Source of the DNA: RU20A sp042610495
GTDB taxonomy: Bacteria; Pseudomonadota; Alphaproteobacteria; Rhizobiales; Rhizobiaceae
NCBI RefSeq assembly: GCF_042610495.1
Contig: NZ_JBHGAP010000006.1
Location: 62,001-126,000 of the forward strand
Reading direction: 5' to 3'
DNA: 64,000 nucleotides
How positions within the stretch are numbered: position 1 is the first letter of the stretch; every line of letters begins with the position of its first letter. The notes below the pieces were generated by a model that had not been told where the DNA came from, searched no databases, and saw only the letters and a program-made list of their open reading frames with translations. A program made the translations under genes and the position numbers. Below, piece by piece: positions 27,470 through 35,283 of the stretch.

Positions 27470-27470
27470 C

Positions 27471-28883
27471 ATGGCGATCGGCAAGCTCTATATCGGCCGC
27501 AAGGTGCGCGCGCTCCGCGACCAGATGAAGGCGACGCAGGCGCAGTTTGCCGAGCGCATCGGCATTTCCACCAGCTATCTCAACCAGATCGAGAACAACC
27601 AGCGGCCCGTTTCGGCCGCCGTGCTGCTGGCGCTGGCGGAGAAGTTCCAGATCGATATCGGGGAACTCTCCTCCGGCGAGGACGACCGGCTGCTCTCGGC
27701 GCTTTCCGAAGCGCTCGCCGATCCGCTCTTTGCGGCCTACGAGCCCGGCTTGCAGGAGCTGAAGCTGGTGGTGCAGAACGCGCCGGGGCTGGCCCATGCG
27801 CTGATCGCCAGCCACCAGGCCTATCGCCGCACCTCGGACGAGCTGGCGAGCCTCGACGATCGCCTCGGCCGCCAGCCGGGCGCGGGCGAGACGACGCCTT
27901 ACGAAGAGGTGCGCGACTTCTTCCACTTCGTCGACAACTACATCCACGAGCTCGACCTGTCCGCCGAGCAGCTGGCGGCCGAGATCGGGCTTGGCGAGGG
28001 GGAGCGGCCGGGCGCGCTCGCAGCCCACCTCGAACGCCGCCATGGCGTGCGTGTCGTGCGAGCCGAGCCCGGCGACGAGACGCTGAGGCGCTACGATCCG
28101 GCCGCGCGCATCCTGACGCTGAATGCCTATGCGCCGGCGCCGACGCGCGATTTCCAGACGGCGCTGCAGATCGCGCAGCTGGAAGCCGGCCGGCTGGTGG
28201 AGACGATCGTCACGGAGGCCGGGTTCCGCACGGTAGAGGCGCAGGAGATCTGCCGCATCGGGCTGCACAATTATTTCGCCGGCGCGCTGATCATGCCCTA
28301 CCAGCCCTTCCTGAAGGCGGCGCGGCTGCTGCGCCACGATATCGAGCTGATGGCCGTGCGCTTCGGCACCAGCCTCGAACAGGTCTGCCACCGGCTCTCC
28401 ACCCTGCAACGGCCGGGCTCGAAGGGCGTGCCGATCTTCTTTGCCCGCATCGACCGGGCCGGCAACATCACCAAACGCCACAGCGCCGCCAAGCTGCAAT
28501 TCGCCCGCTTCGGCGCGGCCTGCCCCTTGTGGAACGTGCACGAGGCCTTCGAGCAGCCGGGCCGCATCATCCGGCAACTGGCGGAAACGCCCGATGGCGC
28601 ACGCTATCTCTGCATCGCCACCCAGATCACCAAGGGCGGCGGCGGCTTTCGTGCGCTGCAACTCCGCTACGCCATCGCGCTCGGCTGCGAGATCTCCTAT
28701 GCCGAAAGCTTCGTCTATGCCGACGACCTCGACCTCACCAACCGAACCGCCTTCGACCCGATCGGCATTTCCTGCCGCATCTGCGAACGCACCCGCTGCC
28801 CGCAACGCGCCGTGCCGCCGCTGAAGCGCAAGCTCACCATCGACCACGACCGGCGCGGGGCGCTGCCTTACGAAATGGGCTGA
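27471..28883 (+). CDS. pccR: Short-chain fatty-acid/propionyl-CoA transcriptional regulator (PccR/MccR/RamB type)
   Basis: A 470-residue regulator with an N-terminal XRE HTH (about 5-60; RDQMKATQAQFAERIGIS then YLNQIENNQRPVSAAVLLALAEKF). An IrrE/ImmA-like region comes next (about 150-290) without a clear HExxH zinc motif (HNYFAGALIMPYQPFL at the corresponding place). The C-terminal domain (about 300-470) has Cys pairs in GISCRICERTRCPQRA, as in the ScfR family. Such proteins bind short-chain acyl-CoA and control propionyl-CoA carboxylase or the glyoxylate/methylcitrate routes. It is divergent from pccB, which fixes its likely target. The ATG at 27471 directly follows a TTGCAA repeat; in-frame readings upstream run antisense through pccB and are not genuine. 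Confidence 0.92.
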   Translation: MAIGKLYIGRKVRALRDQMKATQAQFAERIGISTSYLNQIENNQRPVSAAVLLALAEKFQIDIGELSSGEDDRLLSALSEALADPLFAAYEPGLQELKLVVQNAPGLAHALIASHQAYRRTSDELASLDDRLGRQPGAGETTPYEEVRDFFHFVDNYIHELDLSAEQLAAEIGLGEGERPGALAAHLERRHGVRVVRAEPGDETLRRYDPAARILTLNAYAPAPTRDFQTALQIAQLEAGRLVETIVTEAGFRTVEAQEICRIGLHNYFAGALIMPYQPFLKAARLLRHDIELMAVRFGTSLEQVCHRLSTLQRPGSKGVPIFFARIDRAGNITKRHSAAKLQFARFGAACPLWNVHEAFEQPGRIIRQLAETPDGARYLCIATQITKGGGGFRALQLRYAIALGCEISYAESFVYADDLDLTNRTAFDPIGISCRICERTRCPQRAVPPLKRKLTIDHDRRGALPYEMG

Positions 28884-28892
28884 CGCGAAAAG

Positions 28893-28990
28893 GCCCGCAG
28901 CCTGGCTGCGGGCAAGTGCGGCAGTGCATCTACCATTCTCAGAGGAGGGAGCAGAGCGTTTCAGGCGCGTTCGGTTCGCCTGAAACGCTC
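28893..28990 (+). terminator. Tandem hairpins after pccR
   Basis: A first stem GCCCGCAG (28893-28900) / CTGCGGGC (28906-28913) is followed by a 14-bp perfect stem GAGCGTTTCAGGCG (28954-28967) / CGCCTGAAACGCTC (28977-28990) and then TTGCGG. A third short stem, GGAAGCCG (28995-29002) / CGGCTTCC (29016-29023), comes next. Together they separate pccR from the convergent chemoreceptor gene. T-runs are weak. Confidence 0.6.
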
Positions 28991-29037
28991 TTGCGGAAGC
29001 CGGGAGGGGGGACTTCGGCTTCCGATACCGGGCAGGA

Positions 29038-31443
29038 TCAGAAATCCTGCCAGCCGCCGGAGCGGGCATTGGCAAGGCGACGGGCGGAGCCGGAAGCGGC
29101 CGGGGCAGCCTGCGCCATGCCGCGCGCCGTCTCCCGCAGCGCCTTCACGGCGTGATCCGTGCCCTGCGCCAGACGGAACTGGCCGATGAGGGCGCGCAGC
29201 GCACTGGATTCGCTCGCAAGTGCCGCACTCGCCGCATTGGTTTCCTCGACCATCGCCGCGTTCTGCTGGGTCACCTGATCCATCTGGTTGACGGCGGTGT
29301 TGACCTCCGACAGGCCGACCGACTGCTCGCGTGTCGAGGTGGCGATCGCCTCCATATGCGCGTTGATGGCGGCGACATGGGTGCCGATGGTGCGCAGGGC
29401 CTCGCCGGTGTCGGAGACCAGGCGCACGCCATGCTCCACCTCGCTTGCGGAGTTGCGGATGAGATCCTTGATCTCCTTGGCCGCCTGGGCCGAGCGCTGG
29501 GCAAGCTCGCGCACTTCCTGGGCGACGACGGCGAAGCCCTTGCCGGCCTCGCCGGCGCGGGCGGCCTCGACCCCGGCATTCAGTGCCAGGAGATTGGTCT
29601 GGAAGGCGATCTCGTCAATGACGCCGATGATGTTGGCGATCTGGGTGGAGGAGCGCTCGATGCGCTCCATGGCTTCCACGGCGCCGGCCATGACGCGGGC
29701 GCTTTCGGCGGCGCTGCGATTGGCCTCGGTCGCCACCGTGCGGGCCTCGTCGGCCCGGCGCGAGGAGGAAGAGACATTGGCGGTGATCTCGTCGAGCGCC
29801 GCGGCCGTTTCTTCGAGCGATGCGGCCTGCTGCTCGGTGCGCTTGGACAGATCGTCCGAGCCGCGGCTGATCTCGGCCGAGCCGGCATCGATGGAGGCGG
29901 CGGCGGTGGCAACCGCGGTCATGGCGTCGGCGAGCTGGGCGACCGAGCGGTTGAAGTCGGCGCGCAGCTCCTCGAAGGCGGCGGCGAAGGGTTCGTCGAG
30001 GCGCACGGCGAGGTCGCCGGCAGCGAGCTGCTTGAGGCCGGTGGCAAGCTGGCCGGTGGCATGCGCGGTCTCCTCGGCCTTGAGCTTTTCGATATCGGCG
30101 ACGCGGCGGCGTTCGCCCTCCGCACGCTGGCGCTGATCGGAGGCTTCCTGTTCCAGCGCGAGATTGGCGCGGGCATTGTCGCGGAAGACGGCGACGGCGC
30201 CTGCCATGCTGCCGATCTCGTCGGCCCGGTCGGCAGCAGGGATCTCGGTGTCGAGCGCGCCATCGGCAATGCGGCGCATGGCCCCGGTCATGGTGCTGAT
30301 GGGCTGGGCAATGGAGCGACCGACGAACCACATGGCGATGACGCCGGCGCCGGCGATGAGGAGGCCGACCAGCGTCTGCATCCACTGGTCGCGGCTGTTG
30401 CGTGTGGCAAGCGCGCCGTCGAGCGCGATCGCCTTGGAAAGCGCCACCTCTTCCGGCACGTCGATCAGCACCGCCCAGGGTGTGGTGGTGCGGCCGATGA
30501 CGATGGGAGAGACCGCCTGAACGCGGCCATTGGCTTCGAGCGCGACGGCCCTGCCGGCCTTGATGGTCTCCATCAGCCCGGCAATGGCGGACCGGGCAGC
30601 CTCTGCCGGCTGGCCGATCGTGTCCGGCCGCTCGCTGGAGGCGACGACGAGGCCCATATTGCTGATGATTTCCACCGATGCCTTGCCGTCATAAATGCCG
30701 GCCTTGACGTCTTCGGCGAGCTTCTGGACGAAGGAAAGGTCGAAGTCGGCGCCCGCCACGCCGGCAAAGCGGCCATTGACGGTGATCGGCACGGACATGG
30801 TGGCGAGATACACCTTCTTGCCCTGCACGATGTAGGGCAGCGGATCGAGGATACTTTCGCCGCCGCCCGACTGCGGGCCGATATACCAGCCGCCCTTCAT
30901 CACGCCATTCGGATGCAGGTCGCGGCTGTCATATTCGACCAGCGGCTGGATATCGATCTTGCCGGCCGCGTCGCGCGTCCAGTAGGGCAGGAAGCGGCCG
31001 GTGGCGTCCGATCCGGCCTGATGGTCGTCGCGGTGCTCCTTGTCGAGACCGTCAAGCGCATCCGGCTCCCAGGCGCTGTAGGTGCCGTTGAAACGCGGAT
31101 TGTCCTTGAGGACGTTGAGCAGCATGCCATTCAGTTGCACGCGGCGCTGGGCGGCGGGTGTCGCGCTGTCGCCGCTGACCACAGCCTCGAAGGATCGCGC
31201 CATGTTGCGGGCCGAATCGAAGGCGCCGTCCAGCGAGGCGCGGATGGTGGCCGCCTGGCTGGCGCCGAGCCGCAGAAGGCTCTCCTTCGTCAAGTCCCGC
31301 GTCATCTGTGAGACATTGTCGGAGACATAGGTCTGGCTGGCTGTCGAGGAGACGAAGCCATAGGCAAGCAAAGCGCCGCTGGCGGCAAGCATGCTGAGGC
31401 TGGAGAGGACAACAATTTTTGCTTTTATCGACCGAAACTGCAT
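29038..31443 (-). CDS. Transmembrane methyl-accepting chemotaxis protein with dCache sensor
   Basis: An 801-residue chemoreceptor. Membrane helix 1 spans about residues 8-30 and helix 2 about 352-375. Between them lies a long periplasmic double-Cache ligand domain (WEPDALDG, FLPYWTR, GWYIGPQSGG, VPITVNGRFAGVAGADFDLS). HAMP segments follow (about 375-430, then a second near 465-520), then the methylation helices and the signalling tip IAFQTNLLALNAGVEAARAG. The protein ends in GWQDF, which fits the xWxxF pentapeptide used to dock CheR/CheB, so it probably recruits the adaptation enzymes. The Cache pattern suits amino-acid or organic-acid sensing; the ligand is unknown. The AT-rich region upstream (31444-31761) holds its promoter. 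Confidence 0.93.
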   Translation of the reverse strand: MQFRSIKAKIVVLSSLSMLAASGALLAYGFVSSTASQTYVSDNVSQMTRDLTKESLLRLGASQAATIRASLDGAFDSARNMARSFEAVVSGDSATPAAQRRVQLNGMLLNVLKDNPRFNGTYSAWEPDALDGLDKEHRDDHQAGSDATGRFLPYWTRDAAGKIDIQPLVEYDSRDLHPNGVMKGGWYIGPQSGGGESILDPLPYIVQGKKVYLATMSVPITVNGRFAGVAGADFDLSFVQKLAEDVKAGIYDGKASVEIISNMGLVVASSERPDTIGQPAEAARSAIAGLMETIKAGRAVALEANGRVQAVSPIVIGRTTTPWAVLIDVPEEVALSKAIALDGALATRNSRDQWMQTLVGLLIAGAGVIAMWFVGRSIAQPISTMTGAMRRIADGALDTEIPAADRADEIGSMAGAVAVFRDNARANLALEQEASDQRQRAEGERRRVADIEKLKAEETAHATGQLATGLKQLAAGDLAVRLDEPFAAAFEELRADFNRSVAQLADAMTAVATAAASIDAGSAEISRGSDDLSKRTEQQAASLEETAAALDEITANVSSSSRRADEARTVATEANRSAAESARVMAGAVEAMERIERSSTQIANIIGVIDEIAFQTNLLALNAGVEAARAGEAGKGFAVVAQEVRELAQRSAQAAKEIKDLIRNSASEVEHGVRLVSDTGEALRTIGTHVAAINAHMEAIATSTREQSVGLSEVNTAVNQMDQVTQQNAAMVEETNAASAALASESSALRALIGQFRLAQGTDHAVKALRETARGMAQAAPAASGSARRLANARSGGWQDF

Positions 31444-31761
31444 GATGAACCCCGTTTGACTTTCCTGCCAAAGATCAAGTCATCGACATGACTTTCTTGA
31501 AGGGCAGGTTTCACGCACAGGGTTTCCAAAACGTTAAGGAAACTGACGTTATCCGTTCAATCGAAAAGTGATAATAAACGATATTTTTCAATGATATATG
31601 AGAGAACCTCGATCGATCGACTCGCGGTCATCGTCTCAGATGTGAGACAGGGCGCATGGTGGAAATTCCAAAAGTTCAGTGTCTTAAAAGTATAATTCGA
31701 GATTGGAAACTATAAATTTGCGCTTTATCAAGCCGGCCCCGGAAGACCGTCCGGCGTGCTC
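31444..31761. other. Gene-free AT-rich intergenic region
   Basis: About 318 bp between the chemoreceptor start and the SDR gene stop. It is clearly richer in A+T than its surroundings from about 31500 to 31720, as expected for the promoter region of the chemoreceptor. I see no gene, repeat of the A/B/C families, or terminator hairpin with a T-run. Confidence 0.6.
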
Positions 31762-32511
31762 TCACATCTGCGCCGTCATGCCGCCATCCACGACGAGCGT
31801 GTGGCCGTTGACGAAGCTGGCAGAAGGCGCGGCGAGGAAGACGGCGGCAGCGGCGATCTCGTCCGGCCGCCCCCAGCGCTTCAGCGGAATGCGGGTCTCG
31901 ACAAAGGGCCGCAACCCTTCGTCCTCGGCCAGATGCCGGTTGGTCTCGGTGGCGAACCAGCCGGGCGAGATGGCGTTGACAGTCAGCCGCGACGAACCGA
32001 CCTCGACCGCCAGCGAGCGCGTGAGCGCCTCGAGCCCGCCCTTGGCGGCGGTATAGGCGGGATCGCCGGGCCGGGCATGGGTCGCGGCAATCGATGTGAC
32101 GAAGATCAGCCGCCCGGCCGGCGCGCGCTCCAGATGCGGCAGCGCGGCCTGCGCCATGCCATAGGCGGCGACGAGATCGGTTTGCACGAGACGCGAGAAA
32201 TCGGCGGCCGGGAGATCACGGATGCCGCGCCGGTCACGCACGCCCACGCCGTGGACGAGGATGTCGAGCCGGCCCGTGGCGGCGATGATCGTCGAGACGA
32301 TCGCTTCCGCCTCCGTCTCGACATCGCCGGCTGCGGCCTCCAGGCGCACTCCCCCGGCGGCTGCGGCCTCGACGGCCTCGGCAAGAGCCGCCGCATCGCG
32401 GCCGTTGATGAAGACGCGCGCGCCGGCCCGCGCCAGCGCCTTGGCCATTTCAAGGCCAAGCCCACGTCCGCCGCCCGTGACGAGGGCGGTGCTACCTGAG
32501 AGATCGAACAT
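31762..32511 (-). CDS. SDR-family oxidoreductase (gluconate 5-dehydrogenase-like)
   Basis: A 249-residue classical short-chain dehydrogenase/reductase. The NAD(P) motif is VTGGGRGLGLEMA (about 11-23), and the active site has S in VTSIAATHA and YTAAKGG (Y-x3-K, about 152-156); the end is VNGHTLVVDGGMTAQM. The NNAG structural motif is replaced by VHGVG. The overall style is that of IdnO/gluconate 5-dehydrogenase and 3-oxoacyl-ACP-reductase-like enzymes, but the substrate cannot be named. The ATG at 32511 follows AAGGAG. It is divergent from the small secreted protein and FNR-like regulator. Confidence 0.88.
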   Translation of the reverse strand: MFDLSGSTALVTGGGRGLGLEMAKALARAGARVFINGRDAAALAEAVEAAAAGGVRLEAAAGDVETEAEAIVSTIIAATGRLDILVHGVGVRDRRGIRDLPAADFSRLVQTDLVAAYGMAQAALPHLERAPAGRLIFVTSIAATHARPGDPAYTAAKGGLEALTRSLAVEVGSSRLTVNAISPGWFATETNRHLAEDEGLRPFVETRIPLKRWGRPDEIAAAAVFLAAPSASFVNGHTLVVDGGMTAQM

Positions 32512-32634
32512 GGTGGAACTCCTTGGGGCACGCTCACGGCGAAATGAACAGGCTCGGCCGTTTGCCGACAAACTGCCGCATTGCGGTAAGATACCGTAAC
32601 GCCTATCTGTTTGGGACGGAACCCGGGAAACGGC

Positions 32635-33021
32635 ATGATCGACAGGACATCGAAGGGATCGCTCTGGCTGCGCATCGTCTGCGCCGTCGCGGTCCTGTGC
32701 CTGGCGCTTGTCGGCCCGCCGGTGGCGGCGCGCACGGTGAAGGCCGGGCCATCCATGGCCGCCTTCGCCCTGCCGGACGGCACGCTCCCCGATCTCTGCC
32801 TCGACGGGGATGACGAGCCCGACCACGGCGACGGGCACGGCAAGTGCCTTTCCTGCTGCCTGCCGACAACCTTCCTCCTGCCCTCCCCGGATGCTCATGC
32901 GCTTGCCGCGCCGGATCTGGTCAGCCTCGGCCGCATGCCGGCCTTTGCGGGCGCCCTGCCCGTGGCGTTGCGCGCCGGCGCTTTTTCGGCACGCGGTCCG
33001 CCGTCCCTCCTTCCTGCCTGA
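32635..33021 (+). CDS. Small secreted Cys-containing protein (DUF2946-like)
   Basis: A 128-residue protein with a signal-peptide-like N-terminus (SLWLRIVCAVAVLCLALVGPPVAARTV, cleavage likely after AAR/A near residue 27). A His/Asp-rich stretch DEPDHGDGHGKCLSCCLP follows, which could bind a metal. The overall plan (signal peptide, short linker, Cys pair, hydrophobic tail) is like DUF2946 proteins often found near metal-uptake genes, but I am not certain of the family. The ATG at 32635 is preferred; a TTG at 32611 would add eight residues. It is followed 87 bp later by an FNR-like regulator. Confidence 0.6.
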   Translation: MIDRTSKGSLWLRIVCAVAVLCLALVGPPVAARTVKAGPSMAAFALPDGTLPDLCLDGDDEPDHGDGHGKCLSCCLPTTFLLPSPDAHALAAPDLVSLGRMPAFAGALPVALRAGAFSARGPPSLLPA

Positions 33022-33108
33022 TGTCGCCGCCTGCCGGGTTCCCGGCGGGAATGCCATCCGCCGTGCGGCCGAAGAAGCGTGCCGCCGTCGCCGAAGGAAG
33101 CTGACCCC

Positions 33109-33903
33109 ATGACGACCCCTATCCTGATTGCCGCCGCGCCGGCCGCGGACACTGCCGACGAAGCCCTGGCGCTGGCACCCGCCTGCCAAGCGGCCTGCGA
33201 CGAGCGTCCGCTCTGCACCCGCCCGCTCGGCAACACGCTGATCGCGCCGCGCACCGCGCTCTTTCACCAGGGCATCACCTGCCCCTTCGTCTACCGCATC
33301 ACGGAAGGCTGCGTCTGCGTCTTCCAGGCGCTGCCGGACGGGCGGCGGCAGGTGATCGACGTGCTCGGCCCCGGCCGCCTGATCGGCAATGCGCTGACGG
33401 GCGACGCGCCGTCTGGCGCGGAAACGCTGACCTTCACGCGGCTTGAAGCGCTGGACACCAGCGGCGCGGCCGAGCGCGGCGCAATCGAAGCGGCCCTGCG
33501 CCACATGCTGACCCGCTCGCTGGCGCATGCCACGCTGCTCGGCCGCAAGACGGCAACCGAGCGCGTCGCTTCCGCCCTGATCGACCTCGCCGCCCAGTTC
33601 CGCCGCCGTCCGCGCAATGCCAGCACACGGCGCGTGACCTTTACGCTCTACCTGACCCGCGCCGACCTTGCCGACTGGCTGGGCCTGACGCTGGAAACCG
33701 TGAGCCGCTGCCTCAACGCCTTCAAGCGCGACAATGTGATTGCCTTCGACCATCCCGAAGTGGTGACGGTGAAGGACATGGCGGCGCTGACGGCGCTGGC
33801 CGGCGGGATGACCGCGGGCAGCCATAAGGACAAGCGCAGCAGCGCTGGCGGGGCCGTGGTCGCGCCTGCGGTGGCAACGGCGGCGACGCCGGCATTTGCC
33901 TGA
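33109..33903 (+). CDS. Crp/Fnr-family regulator with N-terminal cysteines (FNR/FixK-like)
   Basis: A 264-residue regulator with a cyclic-nucleotide-binding-type beta barrel (about 45-145) and a winged HTH (about 185-235). The recognition region LTRADLADWLGLTLETVSRCLNAF carries the E..SR pattern of FNR/FixK, predicting TTGAT-N4-ATCAA-like sites. The N-terminus has C26, C30 and C36 (ACQAACDERPLC), spaced 3 and 5 apart, and more cysteines in GITCPFVYRITEGCVC; an oxygen-sensing Fe-S cluster is therefore possible, though the spacing is not exactly that of FNR. A 35-residue Ala-rich tail follows the HTH. The ATG at 33109 follows AAGGAAG. Confidence 0.85.
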   Translation: MTTPILIAAAPAADTADEALALAPACQAACDERPLCTRPLGNTLIAPRTALFHQGITCPFVYRITEGCVCVFQALPDGRRQVIDVLGPGRLIGNALTGDAPSGAETLTFTRLEALDTSGAAERGAIEAALRHMLTRSLAHATLLGRKTATERVASALIDLAAQFRRRPRNASTRRVTFTLYLTRADLADWLGLTLETVSRCLNAFKRDNVIAFDHPEVVTVKDMAALTALAGGMTAGSHKDKRSSAGGAVVAPAVATAATPAFA

Positions 33904-33943
33904 CGCGTGGCGGTGTTCGGGAAGCGAGCGGTGGGGTGGCTCA

Positions 33944-34032
33944 CCGTCGTCCCTGGGCTTGACCCGGGGACGACGCGGCCCTCGGCGCCCCTGGCCGTGG
34001 ATCCTCGGCTCGGAGGCCGAGAATGACGGAGG
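33944..34032. repeat. Degenerate palindromic repeat, copy A5
   Basis: The left half reads GTCGTCCCTGGGCTTGACCC and a GGGGACGAC partner; the right half has GGATCCTCGGCTC, GAGGCCGAG and AATGACGGAGGG. This is the A-family plan with diverged arms. The rest of the 245-bp gap (33904-34148) shows no gene. Confidence 0.65.
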
Positions 34033-34148
34033 GTGGGGTGGCGGCTGCACCCAAATCAAGCGGCCTGCACATTCGAGACAGAGCTGACGACGCAGGGTGT
34101 GGGGACGCGCTTGCCTGAACAGGCGGGGTGCCTTCCCATGCAGACGCA

Positions 34149-34907
34149 CTACCCGCGCCCGACGAGCGGCATTTGCGTGGCCATGACCGTCATGGTGAGC
34201 ACGTTGGCGTCGAGCGGCAGGCTCGCCATGTAGACGACGGCGCGGGCCACGTGGGTGACATCGATGGTTGGTTCCGGCCTTGTCTCCCCGTTCGCCTGCA
34301 GCACGCCGCCGCTCATGCGGGCGGTCATGTCGGAGGCGGCGTTGCCGATGTCGATCTGGCCGCAGGCGATGTCGAAGGGGCGGCCGTCGAGCGCGGTGGA
34401 TTTGGTGAGCCCCGTGATGGCGTGCTTGGTGGCCGTGTAGGGGGCGGAGAAGGGCCGCGGGGTCTGGGCGGAGATCGAGCCGTTGTTGATGATGCGCCCG
34501 CCACGTGGGCTCTGGGCCTTCATCATCCGCATCGCCTCGCGGGTGCAGAGGAAGGGACCGGTCAGGTTGGCGGCCAGCACCGACGACCACTCGTCGAAGG
34601 AAAGCTCTTCCATCGGCACGGCGCGCGCGCCCATGCCGGCATTGTTGACGAGAAGATCGAGCCGGCCGAAGGCGGCCTCGATCCCCGCAAAGAGGGAGGC
34701 GACAGAGGCGGGATCGCCGACATCGGCGGCAATGGCGCGCACGTCGGCCCCGGTTTCGGCCGCAATCGCGGCTGCGGCCTCCTCCAGCACGGCAAGACGC
34801 CGGCCGCTGATGACGAGCGCATAGCCCTCGCGGGCGAGCGCCGTTGCGATGGCCTTGCCAATGCCCGTGCCGCCGCCGGTGACGAGTGCGATCTTCGGCT
34901 GTGTCAT
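34149..34907 (-). CDS. SDR-family oxidoreductase
   Basis: A 252-residue classical SDR. It has VTGGGTGIGKAIATALA (about 9-25) for NAD(P), NNAG (about 88-91), N in AANLTGPF, S in NGSISAQTP and YTATKHA (Y-x3-K, about 157-161). The C-terminal part (HVARAVVYMASLPLDANVLTMTVMATQMPLVGRG) is typical of YdfG-like/serine-type dehydrogenases acting on short hydroxy acids. The substrate is unknown. It stands alone: repeats lie on both sides and neighbouring genes point away. Confidence 0.88.
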   Translation of the reverse strand: MTQPKIALVTGGGTGIGKAIATALAREGYALVISGRRLAVLEEAAAAIAAETGADVRAIAADVGDPASVASLFAGIEAAFGRLDLLVNNAGMGARAVPMEELSFDEWSSVLAANLTGPFLCTREAMRMMKAQSPRGGRIINNGSISAQTPRPFSAPYTATKHAITGLTKSTALDGRPFDIACGQIDIGNAASDMTARMSGGVLQANGETRPEPTIDVTHVARAVVYMASLPLDANVLTMTVMATQMPLVGRG

Positions 34908-35028
34908 GGTGCTGATTCCTCCTCGAGCTTTACGGTACGCAACGCAATGCCTTGCTCGCCGTGTGTTCTGTCATCTGAGATCTACCAAACCCACTCCGCA
35001 AGACGTTTCGGATGTGGACGAGCCCGTC

Positions 35029-35121
35029 CTCCATGTCATGCTCGGCCCCGAGCCGAGGAACCATCGCCTCACCCGTAAGCGCTTGAAAGGTGGATCCTCG
35101 GGTCAAGCGCAAGGATGACGG
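35029..35121. repeat. Degenerate palindromic repeat, copy A6
   Basis: Left half GTCATGCTCGGCCCCGAGCC; right half TGGATCCTCGGGTCAAGCGC followed by AAGGATGACGG, where the last stem is broken by substitutions. It lies in the 376-bp gap 34908-35283, which otherwise holds only promoter-like sequence before the P1 peptidase gene (TTGATTT and TATAGT near 35191 and 35242). Confidence 0.65.
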
Positions 35122-35283
35122 CGAATTACGAAGTGGCTTCAAGCAAGACTGTCCGCGAACGGAGGTGGTGACGGCAGAGAGCTTTTCGCCTTGATTTAAG
35201 GGACTGCGTTGTCCTTGTAACTGAGATTTTTCCGGTTCTGGTATAGTCCCGGTGCCGGGAACTGGCCGGGGAGACCGAAATCC

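Noticed and set aside
24765..27470. Very long plus-strand open frame antisense to yghU and pccB that continues in frame into pccR
   Set aside because: It is the low-stop shadow of two strongly recognisable minus-strand genes; its translation has no family features before the PccR start at 27471, where the real N-terminal HTH begins.
32512..34590. Minus-strand extension of the SDR reading frame upstream of 32511, giving a 942-residue protein
   Set aside because: The extension runs antisense through the FNR-like regulator and through palindromic repeats; the SDR starts cleanly at 32511 with AAGGAG.
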